In this document: one piece after another, positions 46,921 through 54,402 of the stretch
How the letters are laid out: each line of letters starts with the position of its first letter
How positions within the stretch are numbered: the stretch's first letter is position 1
From: Neglectibacter sp. X58
Lineage (GTDB): Bacteria > Bacillota > Clostridia > Oscillospirales > Acutalibacteraceae
Length of the DNA stretch: 64,000 bases
Assembly (NCBI RefSeq): GCF_009936035.1
Contig: NZ_QWEO01000004.1
Location: 1 to 64,000 of the forward strand
Direction: 5' to 3'
The notes under the pieces: generated by a model
The model's database searches: none
What the model was told of the DNA's origin: nothing
Seen by the model: the letters and a program-made list of their open reading frames with translations, nothing else
Position numbers and translations under genes: made by a program

Positions 46921-47013
46921 AAAAAACCTCCACTGCTGTTCCCTTTTTCCGCAGGGATACAGCGCGTATTTTTGCCGGAACGCCGCTTGCAGTATGCCCT
47001 TTTGCGCCCTGCG

Positions 47014-47037
47014 AAAGCCTGAAAGCTTTCAGGCTTT
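47014..47037. repeat. Perfect 24-bp palindrome in the ECF leader
   Basis: AAAGCCTGAAAG followed directly by its complement CTTTCAGGCTTT, about 95 bases upstream of the ECF S-component start. Operator or leader hairpin; no riboswitch recognised. Confidence 0.6.
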
Positions 47038-47129
47038 TCACACAGGTTCCTGTCCTGCCCCAGCGGGTGCAGGCTGTTATAAAGGCGCAGGCATGGCTCC
47101 AGCCTTGCCAGTATACCACAAAAGCTTTG

Positions 47130-47176
47130 AAAAAGAAAGAGCAAAGGCAAAAAGAAACGTTCCTCTGCCTTTGCTC
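47130..47176 (-). terminator. Terminator of the pentapeptide gene
   Basis: GAGCAAAGGCA (47139-47149) pairs with TGCCTTTGCTC (47166-47176); on the minus strand a T-rich run follows. Confidence 0.85.
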
Positions 47177-47183
47177 CCGTCTG

Positions 47184-47783
47184 TCATCCTCCGTCAATCT
47201 CCAGCCCCAGGCCATACAGAAGGCTTACCGCCTCGGGCATGGAGAACTTCGCCCCCTTCACCTGGTTGCCCTCTATAGAGAAGCTGTACTCCGCGGCCCC
47301 CCGGAAATCCGCGCTGGAAAGGTCGTTGTGGGAAAAAGCGGCGCCCCGCAGCAGGCAGCCGGAAAAATCCGCCCCGCTAAGGCGGCAGTCCTCAAAAAAG
47401 CTGCCGGAAAGATCGCAGCCAGCAAAAGAGAACTTCCCCAGCTCCAGGTGGAAAAAGAGGCAGTGGTGCAGGGTGCAGCGGGCAAAGCTGTCAAAGGGCA
47501 GGAAGCCCAAATCCTGCTTGCGGGGGTCTAAGAGGGCGGCCCAGTCTATTCCCAGCACCGCGCAGTCCTCAAAGGAATTGCCCATGGCCTGGACGTTGTC
47601 AAAGGAAAGCCCTCCTAAGCGGCACCGGGCAAAATGGCACCCGGTGAAGCGGCAGCCCTGGAAGGAAAGCCCCTGGAAGCGGCAGTCTGTAAAGAGGCAG
47701 TCCTCAAACAGGACGCCGCGAAAATCCCCCTCCTCCAGCCGCAGGGCAGAAAATTCCTCTCCCGCATATTCCTTTTTTACCAT
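47184..47783 (-). CDS. Pentapeptide-repeat protein
   Basis: 199 residues folding as a right-handed quadrilateral helix: F/L at every fifth place, as in FRGVLFEDCLFTDCRFQGLS and CDLSGSFFEDCRLSGADFSG. Some relatives mimic DNA and protect gyrase (Qnr/MfpA); nothing here shows that role. It is 23 bp after maf and ends in a terminator, so it may be the last gene of galE-maf-pentapeptide. Confidence 0.88.
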   Translation of the reverse strand: MVKKEYAGEEFSALRLEEGDFRGVLFEDCLFTDCRFQGLSFQGCRFTGCHFARCRLGGLSFDNVQAMGNSFEDCAVLGIDWAALLDPRKQDLGFLPFDSFARCTLHHCLFFHLELGKFSFAGCDLSGSFFEDCRLSGADFSGCLLRGAAFSHNDLSSADFRGAAEYSFSIEGNQVKGAKFSMPEAVSLLYGLGLEIDGG

Positions 47784-47806
47784 AAGCTCCCTCCATGGGG
47801 GACGAC

Positions 47807-48388
47807 CTATCCCAGCATGGCCCGCAGCCGCCGCAGGGTTTCCGCCACAGGCAGGCCCACAATGTTGGAATAGTCTCCCTGAATGCTTTCCACCAGGATA
47901 ACCCCCGCGCCCTCAATGCCATAAGAGCCGGCCCGGCCCCGGGACTCCCCCATGGCCACGTAAGCGGCGATTTCCTCGTCAGTCAAATCGTAAAACTTCA
48001 CCTGGGTCACTTGGTGGAACACCTGCTGCCCGCCTTTTGCCAGCAGGCATACCCCGGTGAAAATCTCGTGGGTGCGGCCGGAAAGCCTGCGGAGCATCCG
48101 GCAGGCGGCCTCGTCGCTTTCCGGCTTGCCCAGCACCAGCCCGTCGATGGACACTACGGAATCCGCCGCGATAACCGCCCTGCCCGGGCACAGGGGAGCC
48201 ACAGCCCGGGCCTTCCGGGCGCTTAATTCCTCCACAGTCCGGGCGGGGGTGAAGCCCTCCGGCACGTCCTCCTCCACCCCGGAAACCACCACGTCAAAGG
48301 CTATCCCCGCCTGTTCCAGCAGCATTTTCCGGCTGGGGGACTGGGAGGCCAGCACCACCCTCTCCCCTATCAGCAGCTTATTCCCCAT
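47807..48388 (-). CDS. maf: Maf-type nucleoside triphosphate pyrophosphatase
   Basis: Cleaves non-canonical or pyrimidine nucleoside triphosphates. 193 residues with VVLASQSPSRKMLLEQAG, the ELSARKARAVA helix and VIAADSVVSIDGLVLGKP. ATG 48388 overlaps the end of galE by 11 bp; ATG 48394 is a second option. Homologues in B. subtilis sit in the cell-shape cluster, but here it is with galE. Confidence 0.93.
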   Translation of the reverse strand: MGNKLLIGERVVLASQSPSRKMLLEQAGIAFDVVVSGVEEDVPEGFTPARTVEELSARKARAVAPLCPGRAVIAADSVVSIDGLVLGKPESDEAACRMLRRLSGRTHEIFTGVCLLAKGGQQVFHQVTQVKFYDLTDEEIAAYVAMGESRGRAGSYGIEGAGVILVESIQGDYSNIVGLPVAETLRRLRAMLG

Positions 48389-49400
48389 AGCCATCGGGGT
48401 TCTGCCTCTGCCAGCGCAGGGAATCTGCGCACATGTCCTGCAAGGTTCGCTTTGCTTCCCAGTGCAGTTCTTCCTTTGCTTTGGAAACGTCGGCGTAGCT
48501 TTCCGGCAAGTCCCCGGCCCGGCGGCCTTCTATCACATAGGGGATCTCCTGTCCGGCAGCCTCGGAATAGGCTTTCAGCACCTCCAGCACAGAATAAGCC
48601 CGGCCTGTGCCCAGGTTATACACCCGCAGGCCGCAGTTCCCCTTTTCAAACAGCTTTAAAGCCGCCACATGGCCCTCCGCCAAATCCACCACATGGATAT
48701 AGTCCCGCAGGCAGGTGCCGTCGGGGGTGGGATAGTCGTTGCCAAACACGTGGAGCTTGTCCCGCTTGCCCACTACGGTTTGGATGATATAAGGGGAAAG
48801 GTTGTTGGGGATGCCGGCAGGATCCTCCCCTATGCGGCCGCTTTCGTGGGCGCCCACAGGGTTAAAATACCGGAGAAGCACTGGGTTAAAGCCCTGGTTT
48901 GCGGCGGCATAGTCCTTCAAAACCTGCTCAATCATCAGCTTGGTGGTGCCGTAAGGGCAGTTGGCGTGGTTTGGCAGGGGAGCGTCCTCCCGCAGGGGAG
49001 GCTGTGTCAGGTCGCCATATACTGTGGCGGAGGAGCTGAACACAATGTTCTGCACATGGAACTCCTCCATAACCTTTAAAAGGGTGATGGTGGATCCCAG
49101 GTTGTTTTCATAATACCGCAGGGGGATTTCCACAGACTCCCCCACCGCTTTCAGCCCGGCAAAGTGAATTACCGCGTCAATACCCTCTTTGCGGAAGATC
49201 TCCCTAAGGGCCTTTTCGCTGCACACGTCCTCCTCATAGAAGGTTACGTCCTTGCCGCTCAATTCCTTAATCCTGTCCACCACCACAGCCTTGCTGTTGC
49301 AGAGGTTGTCCACAATTACCACCTCATAGCCCTGTTCCAGCAGGACAATGCAGGTGTGGGAACCGATATACCCGGCCCCGCCTGTCACCAGAATTTTCAT
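48378..49400 (-). CDS. galE: UDP-glucose 4-epimerase
   Basis: Interconverts UDP-glucose and UDP-galactose, 340 residues. NAD-binding GxxGxxG as VTGGAGYIGSHTCIVLL, catalytic SSSATVYG (Ser) and YGTTKLMIEQ (YxxxK), and the C-terminal PYVIEGRRAGDLPESYAD. Start ATG 49400; the frame upstream is open to 49562 but lies over its promoter. Confidence 0.96.
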   Translation of the reverse strand: MKILVTGGAGYIGSHTCIVLLEQGYEVVIVDNLCNSKAVVVDRIKELSGKDVTFYEEDVCSEKALREIFRKEGIDAVIHFAGLKAVGESVEIPLRYYENNLGSTITLLKVMEEFHVQNIVFSSSATVYGDLTQPPLREDAPLPNHANCPYGTTKLMIEQVLKDYAAANQGFNPVLLRYFNPVGAHESGRIGEDPAGIPNNLSPYIIQTVVGKRDKLHVFGNDYPTPDGTCLRDYIHVVDLAEGHVAALKLFEKGNCGLRVYNLGTGRAYSVLEVLKAYSEAAGQEIPYVIEGRRAGDLPESYADVSKAKEELHWEAKRTLQDMCADSLRWQRQNPDGYGE

Positions 49401-49448
49401 GCCGCACACCGCCTTTTCTTTATAAAATAAAGTAACGTCTGAATCTAT

Positions 49449-49477
49449 ATTATAGCGAACCAGGGGGCAAAATACAA
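49449..49477 (-). promoter_or_regulatory. galE promoter
   Basis: TTGTAT (49472-49477), 17 bases, TATAAT (49449-49454) on the minus strand. Confidence 0.75.
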
Positions 49478-49570
49478 GCGGCCCGGGGAAAAAACACCCG
49501 CCCCTCATAAAAAGCCCCCTTTGTGGCAGAATACAGGAAAGCCCGGGGAATGGGCAAAGCACGCATAAAA

Positions 49571-49630
49571 AGGAGGAACGGATGCATGTTTCATGGCCCT
49601 GTGCGGGAAGCCTGCATCCTATGGCGATTT
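49571..49630 (+). promoter_or_regulatory. Repeated structured leader element, copy C (diverged)
   Basis: AGGAGGAAC, then outer stem GGATGCA (49580-49586)/TGCATCC (49613-49619), then TATGGCGAT and a start ATG at 49631. It shares with copies A and B, in the same order, TTTYATRGC, TGTGCG, CTGYATC and YATGGCGAT, but has a shorter inner part. The stem sequence differs completely yet remains paired. Confidence 0.5.
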
Positions 49631-50005
49631 ATGGACGGACTGCTGTTTTTAACCGGAAGCTGCGCATACCCCACCTTAGAGATGATTTGGCGGGGACGCA
49701 CCCACTATTCTATGGCCCTTGCAGGGGGCCTGTGCCTCACCCTGATAGGGCGGATCTGCTGCGGCCCTCTGTCCCACAGAAGCCTTGCCCTGCGGTGCCT
49801 CACAGGCTCCGGCATTATCACCGGGGTAGAGCTTTGCACCGGCCTTGTGGTGAATCATCTGCTGGGCTTCGAGGTGTGGGATTACAGGGACATGCCCCTG
49901 AATATCCTGGGACAGGTGTGCCTGCCCTATTCCCTTTTGTGGTGCCTGCTCACCCTGCCCGCCATGGCCCTCTGCGATCTGCTCAAGGGCATAAAGCTGG
50001 ACTGA
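49631..50005 (+). CDS. CmpB-type putative permease family membrane protein
   Basis: 124 residues with four hydrophobic segments and the pattern of the small membrane family annotated as putative ABC-transporter permease (CmpB/PF06541): LEMIWRGRTHYSMALAGGLC (Glu-x-x-Trp-Arg-Gly then the Trp/Tyr-Ser-Met), VVNHLLGFEVWDYRDMPLN and GQVCLPYSLLW. Transport has not been shown for the family as far as I know. ATG 49631 matches the family start; ATG 49586 with AGGAGG is in frame and would add 15 residues. Confidence 0.75.
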   Translation: MDGLLFLTGSCAYPTLEMIWRGRTHYSMALAGGLCLTLIGRICCGPLSHRSLALRCLTGSGIITGVELCTGLVVNHLLGFEVWDYRDMPLNILGQVCLPYSLLWCLLTLPAMALCDLLKGIKLD

Positions 50006-50019
50006 GCAAATTTTCCTTC

Positions 50020-50048
50020 TTGACAGGAAAGGGAATCCGTTTTATAAT
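50020..50048 (+). promoter_or_regulatory. Promoter of the TetR/methyltransferase pair
   Basis: TTGACA (50020-50025), 17 bases, TATAAT (50043-50048): full consensus, with the -10 box inside a 40-bp palindrome. Confidence 0.9.
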
Positions 50049-50080
50049 AACAAATGTTACGTAACATATGTTATTATAAA
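50041..50080. promoter_or_regulatory. 40-bp near-perfect palindromic operator
   Basis: The two halves (TTTATAATAACA ... TGTTATTATAAA around ATGTTACGTAACAT) are complementary at all but one symmetric pair. It covers the -10 box and transcription start, and ends 11 bases before the TetR start codon, so autorepression is the obvious reading. Confidence 0.85.
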
Positions 50081-50091
50081 GGAGGCCGGGT

Positions 50092-50664
50092 ATGCCCCCA
50101 AAACCTACCATCACCAAACAGGAGATTCTTGCCGCTGCCGTACAACTTGTGCGGGAGGGCGGGCTGGGAAACGTCAACGCCCGCAGCCTTGCCCAGGCCC
50201 TGGGCTGTTCCACCCAGCCCCTTTTCCGGGTGTATACCTCTATGGAGGCGCTGCGGACAGACTTAAAGGAAGAGCTTGACCGGCAGTATGACGCCTTTAT
50301 GGCCCAGCGGATGACAGAGGAAAACAGGCTTTTAAGCCAGGCCATTGCCTATGTGGCCTTTGCCCGGCAGGAAAAGCACATCTTCAACGCCTTGTTTATG
50401 AACCTGACTATGGCGGGGGCCTCCCTGGAGGACATCCTGAAAGCCCCCTGGAACAGGGCTTCCATTGAAAACGCGGCCATAACGGCAAATCTGCCTTTAG
50501 AGCAGGCAGAGCGGCTTTTCATCCATGTGTGGCTTTATTCCCACGGCATTGCCACCCAGATTGTGTCAAACTGTATCCACCTACCGGGAGAGCAGGTGGA
50601 AGCCCTGCTGGAGGAAGCCTTTTGGCGGCTTGCGGGGCAGGATAAGGAGGAACCAGTATGCTAG
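50092..50664 (+). CDS. TetR/AcrR family transcriptional regulator
   Basis: 190 residues. HTH in TKQEILAAAVQLVREGGLGN and VNARSLAQALGCSTQPLFRVYTSMEALR (in part: ARSLAQALGCSTQPLFRVY), followed by an all-helical ligand domain. It probably binds the 40-bp palindrome at its own promoter. The next gene, a methyltransferase, overlaps by 7 bp, so both are induced together by an unknown ligand. Confidence 0.9.
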   Translation: MPPKPTITKQEILAAAVQLVREGGLGNVNARSLAQALGCSTQPLFRVYTSMEALRTDLKEELDRQYDAFMAQRMTEENRLLSQAIAYVAFARQEKHIFNALFMNLTMAGASLEDILKAPWNRASIENAAITANLPLEQAERLFIHVWLYSHGIATQIVSNCIHLPGEQVEALLEEAFWRLAGQDKEEPVC

Positions 50665-51386
50665 AAAGCAAAAAACGCACGCCGGAGGAAACAGCGCAGT
50701 ACCTGAAGGATTTAAAAAACTGGCTTTTGCAGACACGGGAGGATCCAGCGGAAGGCATGGCGGATTTTTTCGCTGCCCGGCTGGACAAATACGAAGATGT
50801 ACATATGGGAAGCTGGGGGGCAGAATACCGGGAAATCGCGGAATTTTTCGATGAAGGGCTTGCCAGCCTGCTGGACATCGGCTGCGGCACCGGGTTGGAG
50901 CTGGAGGCCATGTTCAAGCGCTTCCCCCAGCTTCAGGTGACAGGCATTGACCTGTCCTCTGCCATGCTGGGCAGGCTGCGGGAGAATTTCCCAGGAAAGG
51001 GTATCCGGCTTATCCAAGGCGATTATTTCCAGGTGCCTTTTGGGGAGGAAGCCTTTGACGCGGCCCTGTCCTTTGAAACCCTGCACCACTTCGATTTTCA
51101 AAAAAAGCAGGCCATTTATGAGAAGCTGCACCGCGCCCTGGCCCCAGGCGGGTATTATATAGAGTGCGACTACATTGCCTGCTGCCCCGAGGAGGAAACC
51201 CTGTGCCAGGAGCACCTGCGGCGCAAACGGGAGAAGAGCGGTATCCCTGAGAGCCAGTTTATCCACATTGATACCCCCCTAACCTGGGAGCACCAGAAAG
51301 CCCTGCTGGAAAATGCAGGCTTTCAGCAGGTGCGGGTGCTGTATGAGCGGGAGAGCACCATGGTTATCCGGGGCGAAAAAGGGTGA
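50658..51386 (+). CDS. SAM-dependent class I methyltransferase
   Basis: 242 residues with motif I LLDIGCGTGLELEAM, a motif II acidic residue in VTGIDLSSAML, and DAALSFETLHHF. Small-molecule methylase of the Methyltransf_25/UbiE-like group; substrate unknown. Translation is coupled to the TetR gene by overlap and AAGGAGG upstream. Confidence 0.9.
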   Translation: MLESKKRTPEETAQYLKDLKNWLLQTREDPAEGMADFFAARLDKYEDVHMGSWGAEYREIAEFFDEGLASLLDIGCGTGLELEAMFKRFPQLQVTGIDLSSAMLGRLRENFPGKGIRLIQGDYFQVPFGEEAFDAALSFETLHHFDFQKKQAIYEKLHRALAPGGYYIECDYIACCPEEETLCQEHLRRKREKSGIPESQFIHIDTPLTWEHQKALLENAGFQQVRVLYERESTMVIRGEKG

Positions 51387-51419
51387 AACCATCCCTGAAA
51401 AGTTTTTTGCCCGCAGGGG

Positions 51420-51448
51420 TTGACAAGGCGGCTCGAACCGTGTATAAT
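51420..51448 (+). promoter_or_regulatory. tRNA operon promoter
   Basis: TTGACA, 17 bases, TATAAT, 36 bases before tRNA-Asp. Confidence 0.92.
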
Positions 51449-51483
51449 ATTGACTGTCGCTCGAAGTGATTCGGGCGCCGGAT

Positions 51484-51560
51484 GGCCCGGTAGTTCAGTT
51501 GGTTAGAACGCTAGCCTGTCACGCTAGAGGTCGACGGTTCGAGCCCGTTCCGGGTCGCCA
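51484..51560 (+). tRNA. tRNA-Asp (GTC)
   Basis: 77 bases with encoded CCA; acceptor GGCCCGG/CCGGGTC, anticodon loop CTGTCAC giving GTC, T arm ACGGTTCGAGCCCGT. Confidence 0.97.
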
Positions 51561-51603
51561 TCCAGCTTTTAAAGTTGGCATAGTTCACTTGGTGAACTAT
51601 TGC

Positions 51604-51679
<76 letters not shown>

Positions 51680-51680
51680 T

Positions 51681-51725
51681 GAAATCCCTTGAGCCACAAC
51701 GGTTTGAGGGATTTCTTCTTTTTGT
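51681..51725 (+). terminator. Terminator of the tRNA pair
   Basis: GAAATCCCT (51681-51689) pairs with AGGGATTTC (51707-51715), followed by T-rich sequence. Confidence 0.75.
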
Positions 51726-51834
51726 GTTCGACGGGGTGATTCCGGGATTTGTTACCGATTTGTTGCCGGGGCAAGTGAGAGAAATGCAGAGGAAAACAGG
51801 GAAGAAAAAAGATTAAAAATTTTTCAAAAACCTG

Positions 51835-51863
51835 TTGCCAGAATCAAGATAATCATGTATAAT
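51835..51863 (+). promoter_or_regulatory. Promoter at the island edge
   Basis: TTGCCA, 17 bases, TATAAT, with TG before the -10 box. Between the tRNA terminator and this promoter I see nothing else. Confidence 0.7.
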
Positions 51864-51918
51864 ATCTAAATAAGATCAAAGTCTGCAAAAAGTGAATAGA
51901 ATTTCTTAAGTGCTTAGT

Positions 51919-51958
51919 TGAGCGGAGCTACCCAGAGAGGGCGGCTTGGCTCTTTTTT
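51919..51958 (+). terminator. Attenuator-like terminator in a leader
   Basis: GAGCGGAGCTACCC can pair with GGGCGGCTTGGCTC (two mismatches), followed by TTTTTTG. It lies between the promoter at 51835 and the gene at 51981, so it would give a leader RNA of about 90 bases or regulate the gene by attenuation. Confidence 0.6.
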
Positions 51959-51980
51959 GTTTTTTATAGGAGGTGAGGCA

Positions 51981-52298
51981 GTGGAAAAGGTACGGCTGAA
52001 CAAAAAGAAGTGCCAGCAGGGACTGGATGGGATGAACCTTGAACTTGCCTTGGGGCTGGAAGATGTGGAGTACCGCAATCTGCCGCCAGCGGAATTGAAG
52101 AACGATGCCGGGAACACGATTGTAAGAATCGAGTGCATCGGTGGGCGGCTACGGGCCTATGCAAATGTTGTTCACTGTATCCGCTCTGATAATGTCAAGC
52201 CGTTTGGTATTGTGGACATGATTAAGCTGGAACAGATGAGAGGTCAGGTGACTGACTTTATACGAGAGTACCTACAGAAGCATTTTCCGATAAAGTAG
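51981..52298 (+). CDS. Small protein of unknown function, probable mobile-element gene
   Basis: 105 residues from GTG 51981, nicely placed after AGGAGGTGAGGCA. The protein is soluble and charged (EKVRLNKKKCQQGLDGMNLE, NTIVRIECIGGRLRAYANVV). I do not recognise a family. The 3' end overlaps the oppositely oriented gene at 52244-52489 by 55 bp. Confidence 0.6.
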   Translation: MEKVRLNKKKCQQGLDGMNLELALGLEDVEYRNLPPAELKNDAGNTIVRIECIGGRLRAYANVVHCIRSDNVKPFGIVDMIKLEQMRGQVTDFIREYLQKHFPIK

Positions 52299-52489
52299 TC
52301 GCACCAAATTTCAACGGTCGGATCGTACCACGTTTCTCCGCTTTCAACGCTCTTTGCAAGATTGCGGATAATGTTGTTCGCGTGACAACTCAATTCGTCG
52401 CCGTTCTTCTGCTTCGGTGCGGTCAGCGCGATTTTCAAGCACGTGTGAAGTTTGTTATAAAGGTCGATCCCTCTTGCTTCATTTGCCAT
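52244..52489 (-). CDS. Small protein of unknown function, probable mobile-element gene
   Basis: 81 residues from ATG 52489, preceded by GGAAAGGGG at nine bases. The protein begins MANEARGIDLYNKLHTCLK and is Cys/Trp-bearing toward the end. No family recognised. It follows the 52-residue gene below by 24 bp, so they look like one small unit carried by an integrated element. Confidence 0.55.
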   Translation of the reverse strand: MANEARGIDLYNKLHTCLKIALTAPKQKNGDELSCHANNIIRNLAKSVESGETWYDPTVEIWCDYFIGKCFCRYSRIKSVT

Positions 52490-52513
52490 GTTGAATATCC
52501 CCTTTCCTGTGGA

Positions 52514-52672
52514 TTATTTCGCGGCGGCGGATTGACGGTTTCCGCGCTTCGCGATATTGTCTTGAAAAACCGTCTGCGCGCGGTCGGCGCTGTAAATCTT
52601 CCGTTTGTTCGCGTTATGCAGTTTTTCGATCTCGCGGCGCTGATCGAATGTCAAATACGTGTATTTGTCCAT
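52514..52672 (-). CDS. 52-residue basic protein of unknown function
   Basis: ATG 52672 follows a perfect AAGGAGG (spacing seven). The protein begins MDKYTYLTFDQRREIEKLHN and is strongly basic; the opening resembles the N-terminal helix-turn-helix of IS30-like transposases or small phage regulators, but is too short to name. Its base composition (many CGC/GCG codons) differs from the AT-rich genes to its right. Confidence 0.55.
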   Translation of the reverse strand: MDKYTYLTFDQRREIEKLHNANKRKIYSADRAQTVFQDNIAKRGNRQSAAAK

Positions 52673-52787
52673 CTTTTAACCTCCTTCCGCCGTCCTTCGA
52701 GATAAAAAATAAGCAGTAGAAAACACTCTGGTTTTCTCTGATTTTAATGTTACTCTCTTCACCACACAGCTCTGATTAAGGTTACTA

Positions 52788-52816
52788 TTGTGAAATTATA
52801 CATTTTGTAGTATGAT
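52788..52816 (+). promoter_or_regulatory. Restriction gene promoter
   Basis: TTGTGA (52788-52793), 17 bases, TATGAT (52811-52816), 55 bases before the first endonuclease gene. Confidence 0.6.
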
Positions 52817-52871
52817 AGTTGTGTGTAATTTCTAGTATAAATTTCACGGGATTAATATATAGAGGTGAAAT

Positions 52872-53624
52872 ATGGGAAAAGAAAATGTGCTTGCTAATTC
52901 GTATATGTCAGATGACGAATTATGGGATTTGTATGAAGACATTAAGTATGAAAAGGGGATAGAGAATGAAGATATGGATGATATTTTCCAAGTTGCAATG
53001 TTGGATAGGAAAAATTTATTCCCAAATCAAAATAAGAACTCGGAAGAAAAATGTTTGAGGAACTGGATTAATAGATACATCCAAAGTATCATTAATTTAC
53101 CAAGTTCACATATAGGAGAGGCAAAAAGGACATGCTCCGATCCCGCACTGGCTATGATTGTTAAAATCGCGTGTGATTTGGATGACGATGAGATTGAGGA
53201 GATGGGAAATGCCCATAACTTGTTCATGTCGGCTGAAAATATCCAAGGCGAGTTATTAGAAGAATACATAGCAGAAAATGTGGAGGATTATGGCTGGGTA
53301 TGGTGTTCTGGTAATGCTCTCAGAGCTGTTGATTTTTGTAAAAGAGATGGTTCGGTATTATTACAGGTCAAAAATAAGAATAATACAGAAAACAGTTCCA
53401 GTAGCGCTATTAGAAATGGTACGAAAATTGAAAAATGGTTTCGCCTTAAAACGAAAAAGAATAATGGGAGACCGTATCCTTCATATGAATAGGATAAGCT
53501 AAACGAAATTATTAATAGGGATTTAAAATATGGTGAAGTATCATGTGAAATATCAGAGGAAGATTATCGAGATTTCTTGTATAGGGTGGTAATGGAAAAC
53601 CCAAGTATTATTACAGAGGATTAG
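52872..53624 (+). pseudogene. SinI-like type II restriction endonuclease broken by an in-frame TAG
   Basis: The frame runs 206 codons to TAG at 53490-53492 and then, without shift, another 43 codons (DKLNEIINRDLKYGEVSCEI to NPSIITED) to a TAG at 53622. The first part has the likely catalytic strand pair LRAVDFCKRDG and LLQVKNKNNTENSSSSAIRNG, the pattern of SinI/AvaII-type enzymes that cut GGWCC. A single TGG to TAG change would explain the stop. The shortened protein keeps the catalytic part but loses the C-terminal 44 codons. The gene is AT-rich, unlike the core genome. Family assignment is by recall of motif and cluster context. Confidence 0.65.
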
Positions 53625-53632
53625 GGGGAATT

Positions 53633-54388
53633 ATGGATCAAAGATACCGGCAAATGATAGCAAATGAGTTTAGAAATTGTGTAAATAACACGATTAAGAG
53701 ACTGCAGGGTGAAGCAACCTATCGTCCATTCCATTCTGCATTATTGTCAGAAGAGGCCCTTTTTGGGAGCAGATTTGAACGATCCTTTAGCACATCGTTT
53801 GGGCAGAGGGTCATTGAAGAAATAGCAAGGCTTGTTGCTTTTTCAAATGGTGCTTCTGAGGCGCAGAGGCAAAAGGAAACCTTTATTAATTTGGACAATG
53901 CTTATTCTGTGGCAATTTCAGCACATATGCAGGGGTTAAGAAATGGTCGGCATTCTGATTGGAATACCACGATTGCCACACTTAGGGCGATTCCTTTATC
54001 AGGGACAGTGACCCCTATAAGAATAATATCGGATTTATGGTGGCAAAAAGATGGAATTAACAACTATATCAGTTTGAAAACGGTAAAGCCTAATATTGAC
54101 CAGACGGCAGTAGCTAAGGAGGATTGTCTGCGTTTAACATTGGCAGATCCAAACTGTAATACTTATTTTGGTCTGCCATATAACCCATATGGTGAGAATA
54201 AAAGTGATTATGCCCATACTCCGCCAATGGGGATTTTTGATTTCCACCATGATCCAGTCGTTTTGATTGGCAAGGAAATGTGGGATACAATTGGAGGACC
54301 TGGCTGTTATGAGGAATTGATAGATATTGCGCGGGCAGTAGGTGTGGAAACAAAACAGTCGATTTCCAGGATGCTTAGTGGAAGATAG
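53633..54388 (+). CDS. TdeIII-like type II restriction endonuclease
   Basis: 251 residues, intact. The opening YRPFHSALLSEEALFGSRFERSFSTSFGQ (in parts: RPFHSALLSEEALFG, FERSFSTSFGQ) and the PD-(D/E)xK-like core ISDLWWQKDGINNYISLKTVKPN (Asp in SDLW, Lys in SLKTVKPN) fit the TdeIII family, whose prototype cuts GGNCC. It starts nine bases after the second stop of the SinI-like gene and is followed by the ASCH gene. The recognition sequence is inferred, not shown. Confidence 0.65.
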   Translation: MDQRYRQMIANEFRNCVNNTIKRLQGEATYRPFHSALLSEEALFGSRFERSFSTSFGQRVIEEIARLVAFSNGASEAQRQKETFINLDNAYSVAISAHMQGLRNGRHSDWNTTIATLRAIPLSGTVTPIRIISDLWWQKDGINNYISLKTVKPNIDQTAVAKEDCLRLTLADPNCNTYFGLPYNPYGENKSDYAHTPPMGIFDFHHDPVVLIGKEMWDTIGGPGCYEELIDIARAVGVETKQSISRMLSGR

Positions 54389-54402
54389 GAGCTTGCTCAA
54401 GC

